A DNA stretch of 21,519 bases from JAQGMJ01 sp036271855 (GCA_036271855.1 DATAZV010000144.1:1-21519); one strand, 5' to 3'. Counted from the stretch's first letter, positions 7,404 to 21,335 are shown. Made by a program: numbers and translations. Notes: generated by a model from the sequence alone, not told the origin.

Positions 7404-9112
7404 ATGACGCCGCAGCCTGCCCTGCGCGCCGGCCTGGCGCCGCGCGTACCGGCGAAAACCGGCGCCACCCTGGTGGCGCTGGGCATCGCCGCCTTCCTGC
7501 TGCTGTTCCTGGTGTTGCCGGTGGGCACGGTGATCTATGTCGCTTTCACCGATGGCGCCGGCGGCTTGACGCTCAGCCACTTCGCCAGCTTTTTCTCGCT
7601 CACGCTGATGCGCGAATCCTTCATCGGCAGCCTGTCGGTGGCGCTGGCCTCGGTGGCCGCGGCCTCGGCCATCGCCCTGCCGCTGGCCTACCTCACCGTG
7701 CGTTTCGAATTCCGCGGCGCGGTGCTGATCCAGACCCTCGGCGTGCTGCCGCTGATCATGCCGCCCTTCGTCGGCGCGGTGGCGATGCAAATGATCTTCG
7801 GCAAAAGCGGCGCGATCAACCTGTTGCTGGGCGACCACTTCGACCTCAACATTCCCTTCATGGAGGGCCTGCCTGGGGTGGTGCTGGTGGAGACCCTGCA
7901 CTACTTTCCCTTCATCCTGCTCAACCTGGTGGCGGCGCTGGCGAACATCGACGGCGCGATGGAAGAGGCGGCGCAAAACCTCGGCAGCACCGGCTTTCGC
8001 CTGTTCCGCCGCATCGTCTTTCCGCTGGCCATGCCGGGCTATATCGCCGGCGCCTCGTTGGTGTTCGTCAAGGTGTTCGACGACCTCGGCACGCCCCTGG
8101 TCCTCAACGTCACCAACATGCTGGCGCCGCAGGCCTACCTGCGCATCACCTCGGTGGGCCTGGAAGACCCGATCGGCTACGTGATCTCGGTACTGATGAT
8201 CGCCTTTTCGCTGTTCGCCATGTGGCTCTCCGCCCTGGCGCTTAAAGGCCGCGACTACTCCACCCTGCAGCGCGGCGGCGCCGCCCTGGCGCGGCGCCGG
8301 CTCAATTGGTGGGAAGCCGTGCTGGCCTACGGCTGGATCGGCCTGGTGCTGTTGCTCACTTTGTCGCCGCACATTGGCCTGTTGCTGCTTTCCTTCGCCA
8401 AGGTGTGGAGTTTCTCCCCGCTGCCGGACGCCTATACCCTGGAGCACTACGCCACCATTTTCAGCGAGGCGCCGGCAATGATGGGCAACACCCTGCTCTA
8501 TTGCGGGCTGGCGGCAGCCATCGACGTGGCGCTGGGCGTGGCCATCGCCTACCTGATGATCCGGGTCAAGCTGCGCGCCGCCCGCGCGCTCGACTTCGCC
8601 GCCAGCGCCAGCCTGGCGATCCCCGGCCTGGTGCTGGCCATCGGCTACCTGCGTGCCTTCAAGGGCGTGGAAATCGGCGGCTACGCCTTCACCGGCAGCT
8701 GGCTGCTGATCATGCTGGCCTACGCGGTGCGGCGCCTGCCCTACGCCCTACGCGCCTGCGTGGCGGCGCTGCAGCAGATGCACGCCTCGATGGAAGAAGC
8801 CGCCGCCAACCTCGGCGCCACCCGCGCGCGCACCCTGCAGCGCGTGGTGATCCCGCTGATGGCCGGCGGCATCCTGGCAGGCTTTGTCACCAGCTTCATC
8901 ACCGCGGCGGTCGAACTCTCGGCCACCATCCTGCTCACCACTTCCCAAGGCCAGGCGCCGATGAGTTACGGCATTTACCTCTACATGCAGTCGATCGCCG
9001 GGCGCGGCCCCGGCGCGGCACTGGCGATCATCGCCGTGCTGGTAGTGGCCGCCGGCACCTACGCCTCCAACCGCTTCATCCGTTCGCGCTCGGCCACCAG
9101 GGAGATGCCACG

Positions 9113-9116
<4 letters not shown>
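7404..9116 (+). CDS. ABC transporter permease, Fe3+-type, two fused membrane domains
   Basis: A 570-residue inner-membrane protein with about 12 hydrophobic segments and two tandem permease halves. Each half has an EAA loop that docks the ATPase: MEEAAQNLGSTGFRLFRRIV at residues 186-205 and MEEAAANLGATRARTLQRVV at 463-482. This fused layout is typical of the FbpB class. The frame has a stop (TAA 7386-7388) just upstream, so ATG 7404 is the only ATG near the opening. No Shine-Dalgarno is visible, but a four-codon frame (ATG 7393 to TGA 7405-7407) overlaps the start codon and could couple translation; that is speculative. It overlaps the ATPase gene by ATGA, so the two are translated together. 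Confidence 0.92.
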
Positions 9117-10209
<1,093 letters not shown>

Positions 10210-10210
<1 letters not shown>

Positions 10211-10229
10211 CCGGCCGTCGCAGGCCGGT
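10210..10229. terminator. Hairpin between convergent ABC and aldolase genes (weak terminator)
   Basis: ACCGGCC (10210-10216) pairs with GGCCGGT (10223-10229) around a 6-base loop, in the 37-bp gap between two convergent genes. It lies right at the end of the ATPase gene. The downstream T-rich stretch (10241-10249) is about 12 bases away rather than adjacent, so termination would be inefficient or factor-assisted. Confidence 0.4.
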
Positions 10230-10247
10230 CCCGCGCGCGTCTTACTT

Positions 10248-11009
10248 TTACTTCTTGAACTTCGCCGCCAGATTGTCGGCGGCCATGCGCAACAGGCCGG
10301 TGTCCGCGCCCACCGCGACGAACAGCGCACCCAAATCCAGCATGCGCTGGCCGTCGGCCTCGCCCACCAGGATGCCCGGCGCCTTGCCATGCGCGCGGAT
10401 GCGCTTGATCGCATCCGCAATCGCGCTTTGCACTTCCGGATGCGGGATGTCGCCGAGATGGCCGAGTCCGCCCGCCAGGTCGTTCGGGCCGATGAACACG
10501 CCGTCGACACCATCGACCTTGCAGATGGCGTCCAGGTTGTCCAGGCTCTTGCGCGTCTCCACCTGCACCAGCACGCAGATTTCCGCGTCCGCCTTGTTCA
10601 GGTAGTTCTTGATGCGCCCGTAGCCTGCCGCGCGGGTGCTGCTGGCGACGCCGCGCACGCCGCCGGGCGGAAAGCGTGTCGCCTGCACGGCGGCGTGCGC
10701 TTCCTCGGCGGTCTGCACATAGGGCAGCAGCAGGGTCTGCGCGCCAATGTCGAGAAAGCGCTTGATCAGCACCAGGTCGTTCCACGCCGGGCGCACCACG
10801 CAATGCGCGGTGCCGCCTTTTGCGGCCATCAGTTGCGTATGCACCATGTGCGGGTCGTTGGGCGAATGCTCGGTGTCCAGCAGCAGCCAGTCGAAGCCGG
10901 CGGGCGCACACAGCTCGACGATCTGGTGCGCATAGGAACTCATCCACAGGCCGATCTGCGGCTTGCCGGCGGCGAGGTTGCGCTTGAATTGATTGATGGG
11001 CAAGTCCAT
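10248..11009 (-). CDS. HpcH/HpaI-family aldolase (2-keto-3-deoxy sugar acid aldolase)
   Basis: A 253-residue class II (metal-dependent) pyruvate aldolase; relatives cleave 2-keto-3-deoxy acids into pyruvate and an aldehyde. Residues that match the HpaI active site are in place: His48 (LLLDTEHSPND), Arg73 (VVRPAWND), Glu151 (VLVQVET) and Asp177 (GVFIGPNDLAGGLG). GVRGVASSTRAAGYGR is also typical. The frame is open further upstream, overlapping the dehydratase, but ATG 11009 gives the standard N-terminus; its ribosome site (GAGA) is weak. It lies 31 bp behind the dehydratase gene and is surely co-transcribed. With an L-arabinonate-type dehydratase the likely substrate is 2-keto-3-deoxy-L-arabinonate, giving pyruvate and glycolaldehyde. 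HpaI, GarL and RhmA overlap in sequence, so the exact substrate is inferred. Confidence 0.9.
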   Translation of the reverse strand: MDLPINQFKRNLAAGKPQIGLWMSSYAHQIVELCAPAGFDWLLLDTEHSPNDPHMVHTQLMAAKGGTAHCVVRPAWNDLVLIKRFLDIGAQTLLLPYVQTAEEAHAAVQATRFPPGGVRGVASSTRAAGYGRIKNYLNKADAEICVLVQVETRKSLDNLDAICKVDGVDGVFIGPNDLAGGLGHLGDIPHPEVQSAIADAIKRIRAHGKAPGILVGEADGQRMLDLGALFVAVGADTGLLRMAADNLAAKFKK

Positions 11010-11040
11010 GTCTGTCTCGTCTTTCGTCGTCGTTTTGGGT

Positions 11041-12783
11041 TTAGTGAATCTCGGGTTCGGGCGTCGGGCCGTGCTTCGCGGCGAGGAATTCAAAGTCACA
11101 GCCTTCATTCGCCTGCTGCACATTCTGGGTGAACATCTGGCCGTAGCCGCGAACGTAATACGGCTCAGGCTGTTTCCATGCGGTCCTGCGCCTGGCAAGT
11201 TCCGCGTCGCTCACATGCAGCGTCAGCTTGCGGTTGGCGACGTCGAGCTCGATCTCGTCGCCATCCTGCACGAAGGCCAGCGGACCGCCGACGAAGGACT
11301 CGGGCGCCACGTGCAGCACGCAGGCACCATAGGAGGTACCGCTCATGCGCGAGTCGGAAATGCGCACCATGTCGCGCACGCCCTCCTTGAGCAGCTTTTT
11401 CGGAATCGGCAGTTGCCCCCATTCCGGCATGCCCGGGCCACCCAGCGGGCCGCCGTTTTTCATCACGATGACCGAATCCTTGGTCACCGGCAAATCCGGA
11501 TCGTCAATGCGCGCGTCCATGTCCCGGATGTTCTCGAACACGACAGCCTTGCCGCGATGCTGGCGCAGATGCGGCTCGGCGGCGGAATGCTTGATCACCG
11601 CGCCATCCGGGCACAGGTTGCCGCGCAATACCGCGAGCCCCCCTTCGGCCTGCAGCGGCTTATCGCGCGGCAGGATCACATCGTCCTGGTAGCTTTGCGC
11701 CCCCTCGATGTTCTCGCGCACGGTCTTGCCGCTGACCGTGATGCAGTCGAGGTTGAGCAGGTCGGGAATGCGGTTCATCAGCGCGCGGATGCCGCCGGCG
11801 TAGTAAAAGTCTTCCATCAGGTATTTGCCCGAGGGCCGCAGGTTGCCCAGCAACGGCGTGCGCCGTGACAGTGCGTCGAAACGGTCGAGGTCGAGCTTGG
11901 CCACCGTGCCGTCACCGACACGCCGCGCCATCGCGATCAGGTGGATGATCGAATTGGTCGAGCCGCCCAGGCACATGGCCAGCGTCACCGCATTCTCGAA
12001 GGCCTCGGTGGTCATGATATCGGAGGGTTTCAGATCCTCCCACACCATGTCGACGATGCGCCGGCCGCAGTCGGTGGCCAGGCGCGCGTGAGAGGCATCG
12101 ACCGAGGGAATCGAGGAAGCGCCCGGCAGGATCATCCCCAGCCCCTCGGCGGCGGCGGCCAGCGTGGCTGCCGTGCCCATGGTCATGCAGGTGCCGGCTG
12201 AGCGGGCGATGCCGTTTTCCATTTCCATCCAGGTGGCCTTGCTGATGTTGCCGGCGCGGCGCTCGTCCCAGTATTTCCAGGTGTCGCTGCCCGAGCCCAG
12301 AGTCTGGCCGCGCCAGTGGCCGGAAAGCATCGGCCCGGCGGGCAAAAAGATCGCCGGCACGTTGGCCGAGGCCGCACCCATCAGTAGCGCCGGTACCGTC
12401 TTGTCGCAGCCGCCCAAGAGCACCACGCCGTCGATCGGGTTGGAGCGGATCAGCTCTTCCGTCTCCATTGCCAGCAGGTTGCGGTACAGCATGGTGGTGG
12501 GTTTCATCATCTGCTCGCCGAGCGACATCGCCGGCATTTCCACCGGGAAGCCGCCGGACTGCCACACCCCGCGCTTGACCTCGTTGGCACGGTCGCGGAA
12601 GTGGCTGTGACAGGTATTCATGTCACTCCAGGTGTTGATGATGCCGATCACCGGCTTGCCGGCGTAATCCTCGTCGCCGAAGCCCATCTGCTTGATGCGC
12701 GAACGGTGGCCGAAGGCGCGCTTGTCGTCGACGCCGAACCAGCGGTGGCTGCGCAGGGTTTCCGGGGTTTTCTTTTTCAACAT
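11041..12783 (-). CDS. IlvD/Edd-family sugar-acid dehydratase (L-arabinonate dehydratase type)
   Basis: A 580-residue Fe-S dehydratase that would convert an aldonate to a 2-keto-3-deoxy acid. Three Cys that bind the [2Fe-2S] cluster in this group are present: Cys58 (SDMNTCHSHFR), Cys126 (LLGGCDKTVPA) and Cys199 (SAGTCMTMGTA). The RISDSRMSGTS motif (residues 474-484) supplies the catalytic Ser, probably Ser481. The N-terminus LRSHRWFGVDDKRAFGHRSR and the length match the L-arabinonate/pentonate dehydratase branch better than biosynthetic IlvD. The ATG at 12783 has GAGGAG just upstream. It is the first gene of a two-gene operon with the aldolase 31 bp downstream. Pentonate or D-fuconate could equally be the substrate. 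Confidence 0.92.
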   Translation of the reverse strand: MLKKKTPETLRSHRWFGVDDKRAFGHRSRIKQMGFGDEDYAGKPVIGIINTWSDMNTCHSHFRDRANEVKRGVWQSGGFPVEMPAMSLGEQMMKPTTMLYRNLLAMETEELIRSNPIDGVVLLGGCDKTVPALLMGAASANVPAIFLPAGPMLSGHWRGQTLGSGSDTWKYWDERRAGNISKATWMEMENGIARSAGTCMTMGTAATLAAAAEGLGMILPGASSIPSVDASHARLATDCGRRIVDMVWEDLKPSDIMTTEAFENAVTLAMCLGGSTNSIIHLIAMARRVGDGTVAKLDLDRFDALSRRTPLLGNLRPSGKYLMEDFYYAGGIRALMNRIPDLLNLDCITVSGKTVRENIEGAQSYQDDVILPRDKPLQAEGGLAVLRGNLCPDGAVIKHSAAEPHLRQHRGKAVVFENIRDMDARIDDPDLPVTKDSVIVMKNGGPLGGPGMPEWGQLPIPKKLLKEGVRDMVRISDSRMSGTSYGACVLHVAPESFVGGPLAFVQDGDEIELDVANRKLTLHVSDAELARRRTAWKQPEPYYVRGYGQMFTQNVQQANEGCDFEFLAAKHGPTPEPEIH

Positions 12784-12806
12784 GTCTCCTCAAGCGAAGT
12801 TATTCT

Positions 12807-12820
12807 ATTGATGCATCGAT
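12807..12820. promoter_or_regulatory. Near-palindrome ATTGATGCATCGAT, candidate operator of the sugar-acid operon
   Basis: A 14-bp palindrome with one mismatched pair and a perfect GATGCATC core lies 24 bp upstream of the dehydratase start codon, in the short AT-rich part of the upstream gap. Sugar-acid operons are commonly repressed by GntR-, IclR- or LacI-type proteins that bind sites of this size. No such regulator is in the window, so the call rests on symmetry and position. Confidence 0.35.
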
Positions 12821-12894
12821 TTAACGATTTTTGACGCAACACGCGCGCGGCGCGCTGGTCCAATCCTGACTACGGTTCCTGCTGCACCGCAAGT

Positions 12895-13446
12895 TCATTG
12901 ATACCTGATCTCCTGCACTTCCAGTTCCTCGCGCCCGGCCGGTGTCATCAGGGTTACCCGGTCGCCTTCGCGCGCCTTCAGCAAGGCGCGGGCGATCGGC
13001 GAAACCCAGCTGATGCTGCCCTGCGAGGGCTGGGCTTCGTCGACGCCGACGATCTGCACCGTGTGCTCTTCGCCCTGCGAATTGGTGTAGGTGACGGTGG
13101 CGCCGAAAAAAACCTGCTCGTCGTTTTCCTGCCGCGCCGGGTCCACCACTTCGGCGGCCTCGATGCGCCTGGACAAAAAGCGGATGCGGCTGTCGATCTG
13201 CCGCAGGCGCCGCTTGCCGTAGATGTAGTCGCCGTTCTCCGAGCGGTCGCCGTTGGAGGCGGCCCAGGCGATGGTCTCGACCAGCTTGGGTCGCTCGTTG
13301 CGGAACAATTCGTCGAACTCCGCCCTCAAACCCGCATACCCCGCCGGCGTGATGTAGTTCTTCGTGCCCGGCGGCAAGGGCGGCGCGGCGCCGTCGGCTT
13401 CGTCGTCGAGGTCGTCTTCCGTTTCCTTGGTGAAGGCCTTGCTCAT
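12895..13446 (-). CDS. greB: Transcription elongation factor GreB
   Basis: A 183-residue cytoplasmic factor that rescues backtracked RNA polymerase by stimulating transcript cleavage. The coiled-coil tip has the two acidic residues that hold the catalytic metal (Asp67 and Glu70 in NGDRSENGDYIYGKRRL). ENGDYIYGKRRLRQIDSRIRFL-type sequence distinguishes GreB from GreA. The C-terminal FKBP-like domain ends in EELEVQEIRYQ. About 28 acidic and Pro-rich residues precede the conserved GTKNYITPAG, as is usual in betaproteobacterial GreB. The frame is open further upstream, but ATG 13446 gives the family N-terminus MSKAF; the ribosome site is weak. It is divergent from the M16 peptidase gene. Confidence 0.95.
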   Translation of the reverse strand: MSKAFTKETEDDLDDEADGAAPPLPPGTKNYITPAGYAGLRAEFDELFRNERPKLVETIAWAASNGDRSENGDYIYGKRRLRQIDSRIRFLSRRIEAAEVVDPARQENDEQVFFGATVTYTNSQGEEHTVQIVGVDEAQPSQGSISWVSPIARALLKAREGDRVTLMTPAGREELEVQEIRYQ

Positions 13447-13481
13447 GGGGGTTTGCCGATGAAATACACTATGCTTGGGTT

Positions 13482-13505
13482 CGCGCCGCCTTGCTTCGCG
13501 GCGCG
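13482..13505. other. GC-rich hairpin between greB and the M16 gene
   Basis: CGCGCCGC (13482-13489) pairs perfectly with GCGGCGCG (13498-13505) around an 8-base loop. It sits 36 bp upstream of the greB start codon and 117 bp before the M16 start. There is no T-tract, and both flanking genes point away from it. It could be part of the greB leader or a protein site. Nothing further can be said. Confidence 0.3.
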
Positions 13506-13621
13506 GCGACCCCGCTGTCCTTGGATCGATTTTACACCCGCCCCTGATGCCGGCATGTGAGTGCGTTAGCGCTTTCATACCGCACTGCAACCATCCCGCC
13601 TCTTCTTCCAAGCGCCCTTTC

Positions 13622-16417
13622 ATGCCCCTGTCCGCCAGTGTCCTGCCCGCCAACATCTTGCGGGCGCTGCTCCTGTCTTGCTCCGTTTGTTGCGGTGCGG
13701 CGATGGCCCAGCCCGCGCAGCCCAGTCCGGCGCCGGTCCCGGCCGGTTCCTCGGCGCAGGCTGCCGCCGCTGCCGTTGCCTTGCCTGCCGGCGTCAGCGC
13801 CGGCCCGGCGATGGGCGGCGCCGCCGAATACCGCCTGGCCAACGGCATGCGCTTCGTGCTGCTGGAAGACCGCTCGCAGCCGCTGGTCACCACCAACGTG
13901 GTCTACCTGGTCGGCTCGCGCAACGAGGGCTATGGCGAGGCCGGCATGGCGCACCTGCTGGAGCACATGCTGTTCAAGGGCACGCCCAAGCACCCGGAGA
14001 TCAAGGCCGAGTTCACCTCGCGCGGCGCGCGCTGGAACGGCACCACTTCCTACGACCGCACCAACTACTTCCTCACCTTCGACTCCAGCCGCGAAAACCT
14101 CACCTGGGCGCTGGCGCTGGAAGCCGACCGGATGATCAACTCCACCGTCTCGCGCGCCGACCTCGACTCCGAGATGACGGTGGTGCGCAACGAATTCGAG
14201 ATCGGCGAAAATTCCCCTGACAGGGTGCTGGCGCAGCGCGTGGCGCACGCCGCCTTCGAATGGCACAACTACGGCCGCGCCATCATCGGCGCGCGCTCCG
14301 ACATCGAAAACGTGCCGATCGAACGCCTGCAGGCCTTCTACCACCGCTATTACCAGCCCGACAATGCGGTGATGGTGATCGCCGGCGACTTCGACAGCGC
14401 CGAGGTGCTCAAGCTGATCGCCGCCGACTTCGGCGCCATTGCGAAGCCCACACGCGTGCTGCCGCGCACCTATACCTACGACTCGCCGCAGGACGGCGAG
14501 CGCGAAGTTTTCCTGCGCCGCAAGGGCGACAGCCAGTCCTTCATGGCGATCTACCACGCCCCGGCCGGCACCGACCCCGGCTACGCGGCCATCGACATGC
14601 TCGCCTTCATCCTCGGCGACACCCCCACCGGGCGCCTGCACAAGGCGCTGGTCGAGACCAAACTGGCCACCAGCGTCTCCGGCTGGGACCGCCAGTTGCG
14701 CGAAAACGGCGCGATGCAGTTTTCCGCCTCGGCGCCGAAGGAAGCGCCGGCCGCGCCGATCCGCAAGGCCATGCTGGAGACCATCGAAGGCCTGGCGAAG
14801 GACCCGATCCGCGCGGACGAGGTCGAACGCGCCAAACAGCGCGCCCTGACGCAGATGGACATGCTGCTGACCAAGACCCACGAGTTCGCCACCTCGCTCA
14901 CCGACTGGATCGCCATCGGCGACTGGCGCTATTTTTTTCGCTACCGCGACTCGGTCTACAACCTCACTGTCGACGACGTCAACCAGGCCGCGCGCACCTA
15001 CCTGATCCCCTCGAACCGCACCTTCGGCGAATTCATCCCCGCCGACCAGACCCCGCAGCGCGCCGCCATCCCGCCGGCGCCCGACCCGCAGGTCGCGCTG
15101 CAGAATTACGCCGGCCCGCCCGGTATCGGCAGCGGCGAGGCCTTCGAGCTCACCCCCGCCAACATCGATGCGCGGACCCAGCGCTTCACCCTCTCCAACG
15201 GCCTGCAGGTGGCCCTGCTGCCGAAAAAATCCCGCGGCGGCATGGTGTCGGCGCAGATCTCCTTCCAGTTCGGCACCGAGCAATCGAAGTTCGGCCGCGG
15301 CCCGGCCTGCGGCTACGCCGGCAACATGCTGATGCGCGGCACCGTGACGAAAACGCGGGAGCAGATTCGCAATGAGATAACACGCCTGCGCGCCAACCTT
15401 TCGGTGGGTGGCGGCGGTGCCAGCCTGGAGGTGCCTTCGACCACCCTGGAGGCCAGCCTGACCCTGATCGCCGACATTCTCCAGCACCCGCGCTTCGATG
15501 CGGCCGAATTCGAACAGCTCAGGCGCGCCTCCATCGCCGGCATCGAGTCGGCACGCAGCGAACCCGGCCCGCTTTCCGGCCTGGCCCTGGCGCGCTATCT
15601 CAACCCCTACCCGCGCGGCCACTGGGCCTACAGCCCGACCCTGGACGAACAACTGGAAGACGCGCGCGGTGTCGGCCTGGACGACGTCAAGCGCTGCTTC
15701 AACGACTTCTACGGCCTGTCCAACGCACAGTTGGCGGTGGTCGGCGACTTCGACGCCGCGGTGCTCAAGCCGGTGCTGGAGACCCTGTTCGGCACCTGGC
15801 AAAGCAAGCAGCCCTACGAGCGGATTCCCAACCGCGCGCGCCAGGCCGCGCCGATGGACGAGACCATCGCCACGCCGGACAAGGCCAACGCCATCCTGCG
15901 CGGCAACGAAGTGTTCGACATGCGCGACGACGACCCGGCCTATCCCGCCCTGGTGCTGGCCAACTACCTGTTCGGCGGCTCGATCGACGCCCGCCTGGCC
16001 AAGCGCATCCGCGAAAAGGACGGCCTTTCCTACAGCACCGGCTCCTCGATCTCGGTAGCGCCGCTCGACCGCTACGGCAGCTGGAGCATGTCGGCCCTGT
16101 TCGCGCCGCAGAACCGGGTGCGGGTCGAGACCGCTTTTCGCGAAGAGCTGGAACGCGCGCGCCGCGACGGCTTTTCCGCCGAGGAAGTGGCGCGCGCCAA
16201 GCAGGCGATGATGCAGCAGCGCAAGCTCTCGCGCGCCTCCGACCTCGGCCTGGCCGGCAAACTCACCACCGACCTCTACCTGCACCGCACCTATGACTGG
16301 GAGGCCCAGTTCGAAAAAAATCTGCTGGCACTCACCCCCGAGCAGGTCAACGCCGCCTTCGTCAAATACATCGACCCGGCGAAAATCAACCTGGTGCGCG
16401 CGGGGGACTTTAAATAG
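13622..16417 (+). CDS. Zinc metallopeptidase of family M16 (insulinase/pitrilysin-like), two-domain
   Basis: A 931-residue exported peptidase. Residues 1-30 form a signal peptide (ILRALLLSCSVCCGAAMAQ), followed by an Ala/Pro-rich linker to about residue 60, so it should act in the periplasm. The inverted zinc motif HxxEH is HLLEH (His111, Glu114, His115), with the third ligand Glu191 in VVRNEFEIGE, 76 residues on as expected. The second half (from about residue 515) repeats the fold, but the site corresponding to the zinc motif reads GYAGNMLMRG, so it is the usual inactive partner domain. Met at 13622 is chosen over an in-frame ATG 49 codons upstream because it gives a clean signal peptide; no strong ribosome site is seen. 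Its TAG stop is the first three bases of a repeat module. Confidence 0.93.
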   Translation: MPLSASVLPANILRALLLSCSVCCGAAMAQPAQPSPAPVPAGSSAQAAAAAVALPAGVSAGPAMGGAAEYRLANGMRFVLLEDRSQPLVTTNVVYLVGSRNEGYGEAGMAHLLEHMLFKGTPKHPEIKAEFTSRGARWNGTTSYDRTNYFLTFDSSRENLTWALALEADRMINSTVSRADLDSEMTVVRNEFEIGENSPDRVLAQRVAHAAFEWHNYGRAIIGARSDIENVPIERLQAFYHRYYQPDNAVMVIAGDFDSAEVLKLIAADFGAIAKPTRVLPRTYTYDSPQDGEREVFLRRKGDSQSFMAIYHAPAGTDPGYAAIDMLAFILGDTPTGRLHKALVETKLATSVSGWDRQLRENGAMQFSASAPKEAPAAPIRKAMLETIEGLAKDPIRADEVERAKQRALTQMDMLLTKTHEFATSLTDWIAIGDWRYFFRYRDSVYNLTVDDVNQAARTYLIPSNRTFGEFIPADQTPQRAAIPPAPDPQVALQNYAGPPGIGSGEAFELTPANIDARTQRFTLSNGLQVALLPKKSRGGMVSAQISFQFGTEQSKFGRGPACGYAGNMLMRGTVTKTREQIRNEITRLRANLSVGGGGASLEVPSTTLEASLTLIADILQHPRFDAAEFEQLRRASIAGIESARSEPGPLSGLALARYLNPYPRGHWAYSPTLDEQLEDARGVGLDDVKRCFNDFYGLSNAQLAVVGDFDAAVLKPVLETLFGTWQSKQPYERIPNRARQAAPMDETIATPDKANAILRGNEVFDMRDDDPAYPALVLANYLFGGSIDARLAKRIREKDGLSYSTGSSISVAPLDRYGSWSMSALFAPQNRVRVETAFREELERARRDGFSAEEVARAKQAMMQQRKLSRASDLGLAGKLTTDLYLHRTYDWEAQFEKNLLALTPEQVNAAFVKYIDPAKINLVRAGDFK

Positions 16418-16486
16418 TAGCGTGCGCAGCACGCTCAGTTCCCTCCCTCCCTTTCAAGGGGAGGGTTGGGGTGGGGATGGGGTTTA
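16415..16486 (+). repeat. Interspersed hairpin repeat, copy A (forward)
   Basis: This copy begins at the stop codon of the M16 gene (TAGTAGCG). It has a 7-bp hairpin AGCGTGC-GCA-GCACGCT (16419-16435), then the block CCTCCCTTTCAAGGGGAGG (16446-16464), then GGGTGGGGATGGGGTT (16469-16484), then TTAGTAGCG leading into the palindrome at 16489. The same order of parts, with hairpins about 70 bp apart, recurs at 21270-21430. No coding capacity is seen. Confidence 0.85.
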
Positions 16487-16572
16487 GTAGCGCGCTCGAG
16501 CGCGCTCTCCCTTCGCACTTACCCTTAGCCACTCTTCGCCGCCTAACCCCATCCCCACCCGCTTTTTTGTTT
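16469..16572 (+). terminator. Repeat-derived terminator of the M16 gene
   Basis: GGGTGGGGATGGGGTT (16469-16484) is perfectly complementary to AACCCCATCCCCACCC (16545-16560), a 16-bp stem around a 60-base loop. On the plus strand it is followed at once by GCTTTTTTGTTT (16561-16572). A GC-rich stem and T-tract is the form of an intrinsic terminator, though the loop is unusually long. An outer 19-bp inverted repeat (16446-16464 with 16576-16594) could extend the structure and may also stop kinase transcription from the other side. Confidence 0.55.
16489..16506. repeat. Perfect 18-bp palindrome AGCGCGCTCGAGCGCGCT
   Basis: A loopless perfect palindrome centred on CTCGAG. It takes the place of the next hairpin module, 70 bp after the hairpin of copy A, and is followed by CTC like the other hairpins. 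It lies in the loop of the long inverted repeat formed by copies A and B. It may be a diverged hairpin module. Confidence 0.75.
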
Positions 16573-16661
16573 CGGCCTCCCCTTGAAAGGGAGGGGACCT
16601 GCTAAGAAAGGTCCCGAGAGAAGAGTAGCTGAGGCCTGAGCGTGCTCGAACAAGCTACGCC

Positions 16662-16664
<3 letters not shown>
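16542..16664 (-). repeat. Interspersed hairpin repeat, copy B (inverted)
   Basis: Read on the minus strand it starts with the kinase stop codon TAG (16664-16662), continues GGCGTAGCTTG and AGCACGCTCA (a degenerate hairpin module ending at 16637), then about 40 unique bases, then CCTCCCTTTCAAGGGGAGG (16594-16576), then GGGTGGGGATGGGGTT (16560-16545). Compared with the other copies, about 15 bases including a run of A residues are inserted between the last two blocks; on the plus strand these give the T-tract at 16562-16572. Confidence 0.75.
16594..16615 (-). terminator. Small hairpin downstream of the hybrid kinase gene
   Basis: GGGACCT (16594-16600) and AGGTCCC (16609-16615) form a perfect 7-bp stem with an 8-base loop about 47 bp after the kinase stop. 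There is no T-tract on the minus strand, so it is a weak candidate for ending kinase transcription, possibly helped by the adjoining repeat structure. Confidence 0.35.
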
Positions 16665-21257
<4,593 letters not shown>

Positions 21258-21263
21258 GGGGGG

Positions 21264-21271
21264 ATTTTATA
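21264..21271 (-). promoter_or_regulatory. TATAAAAT just upstream of the kinase start codon
   Basis: On the minus strand TATAAAAT lies 6 bases (CCCCCC) before the kinase ATG. If it is a -10 element, transcription would begin at or near the start codon, giving a leaderless mRNA; the lack of a Shine-Dalgarno fits. No good -35 is present, because that position falls in repeat copy C. The call is tentative. Confidence 0.25.
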
Positions 21272-21330
21272 GTAGCGCGCGCAGGGCGCTCAGTTCACCC
21301 CCGCCCTTTCAAGGGGAGGGCCGGGGTGGG
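21270..21330 (+). repeat. Interspersed hairpin repeat, copy C (forward, short)
   Basis: TAGTAGCG opens an imperfect hairpin AGCGCGC-GCA-GGGCGCT (21274-21290), followed by CTCAGTTCA as in copy A, then GCCCTTTCAAGGGGAGGG (21303-21320) and CCGGGGTGGG (21321-21330), where it breaks off before the GATGGGGTT part. The next hairpin starts 68 bp after this one. Confidence 0.85.
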
Positions 21331-21335
21331 AGGCA

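Noticed and set aside
7278..8447. A 389-codon minus-strand frame opposite the permease
   Set aside because: Composition is Gln/His/Arg/Gly-rich with no hydrophobic pattern or motif, while the plus strand encodes a permease with two EAA loops.
13532..16432. A 966-codon minus-strand frame opposite the M16 peptidase
   Set aside because: Shadow of the peptidase gene; no motif, no ribosome site and low-complexity composition.
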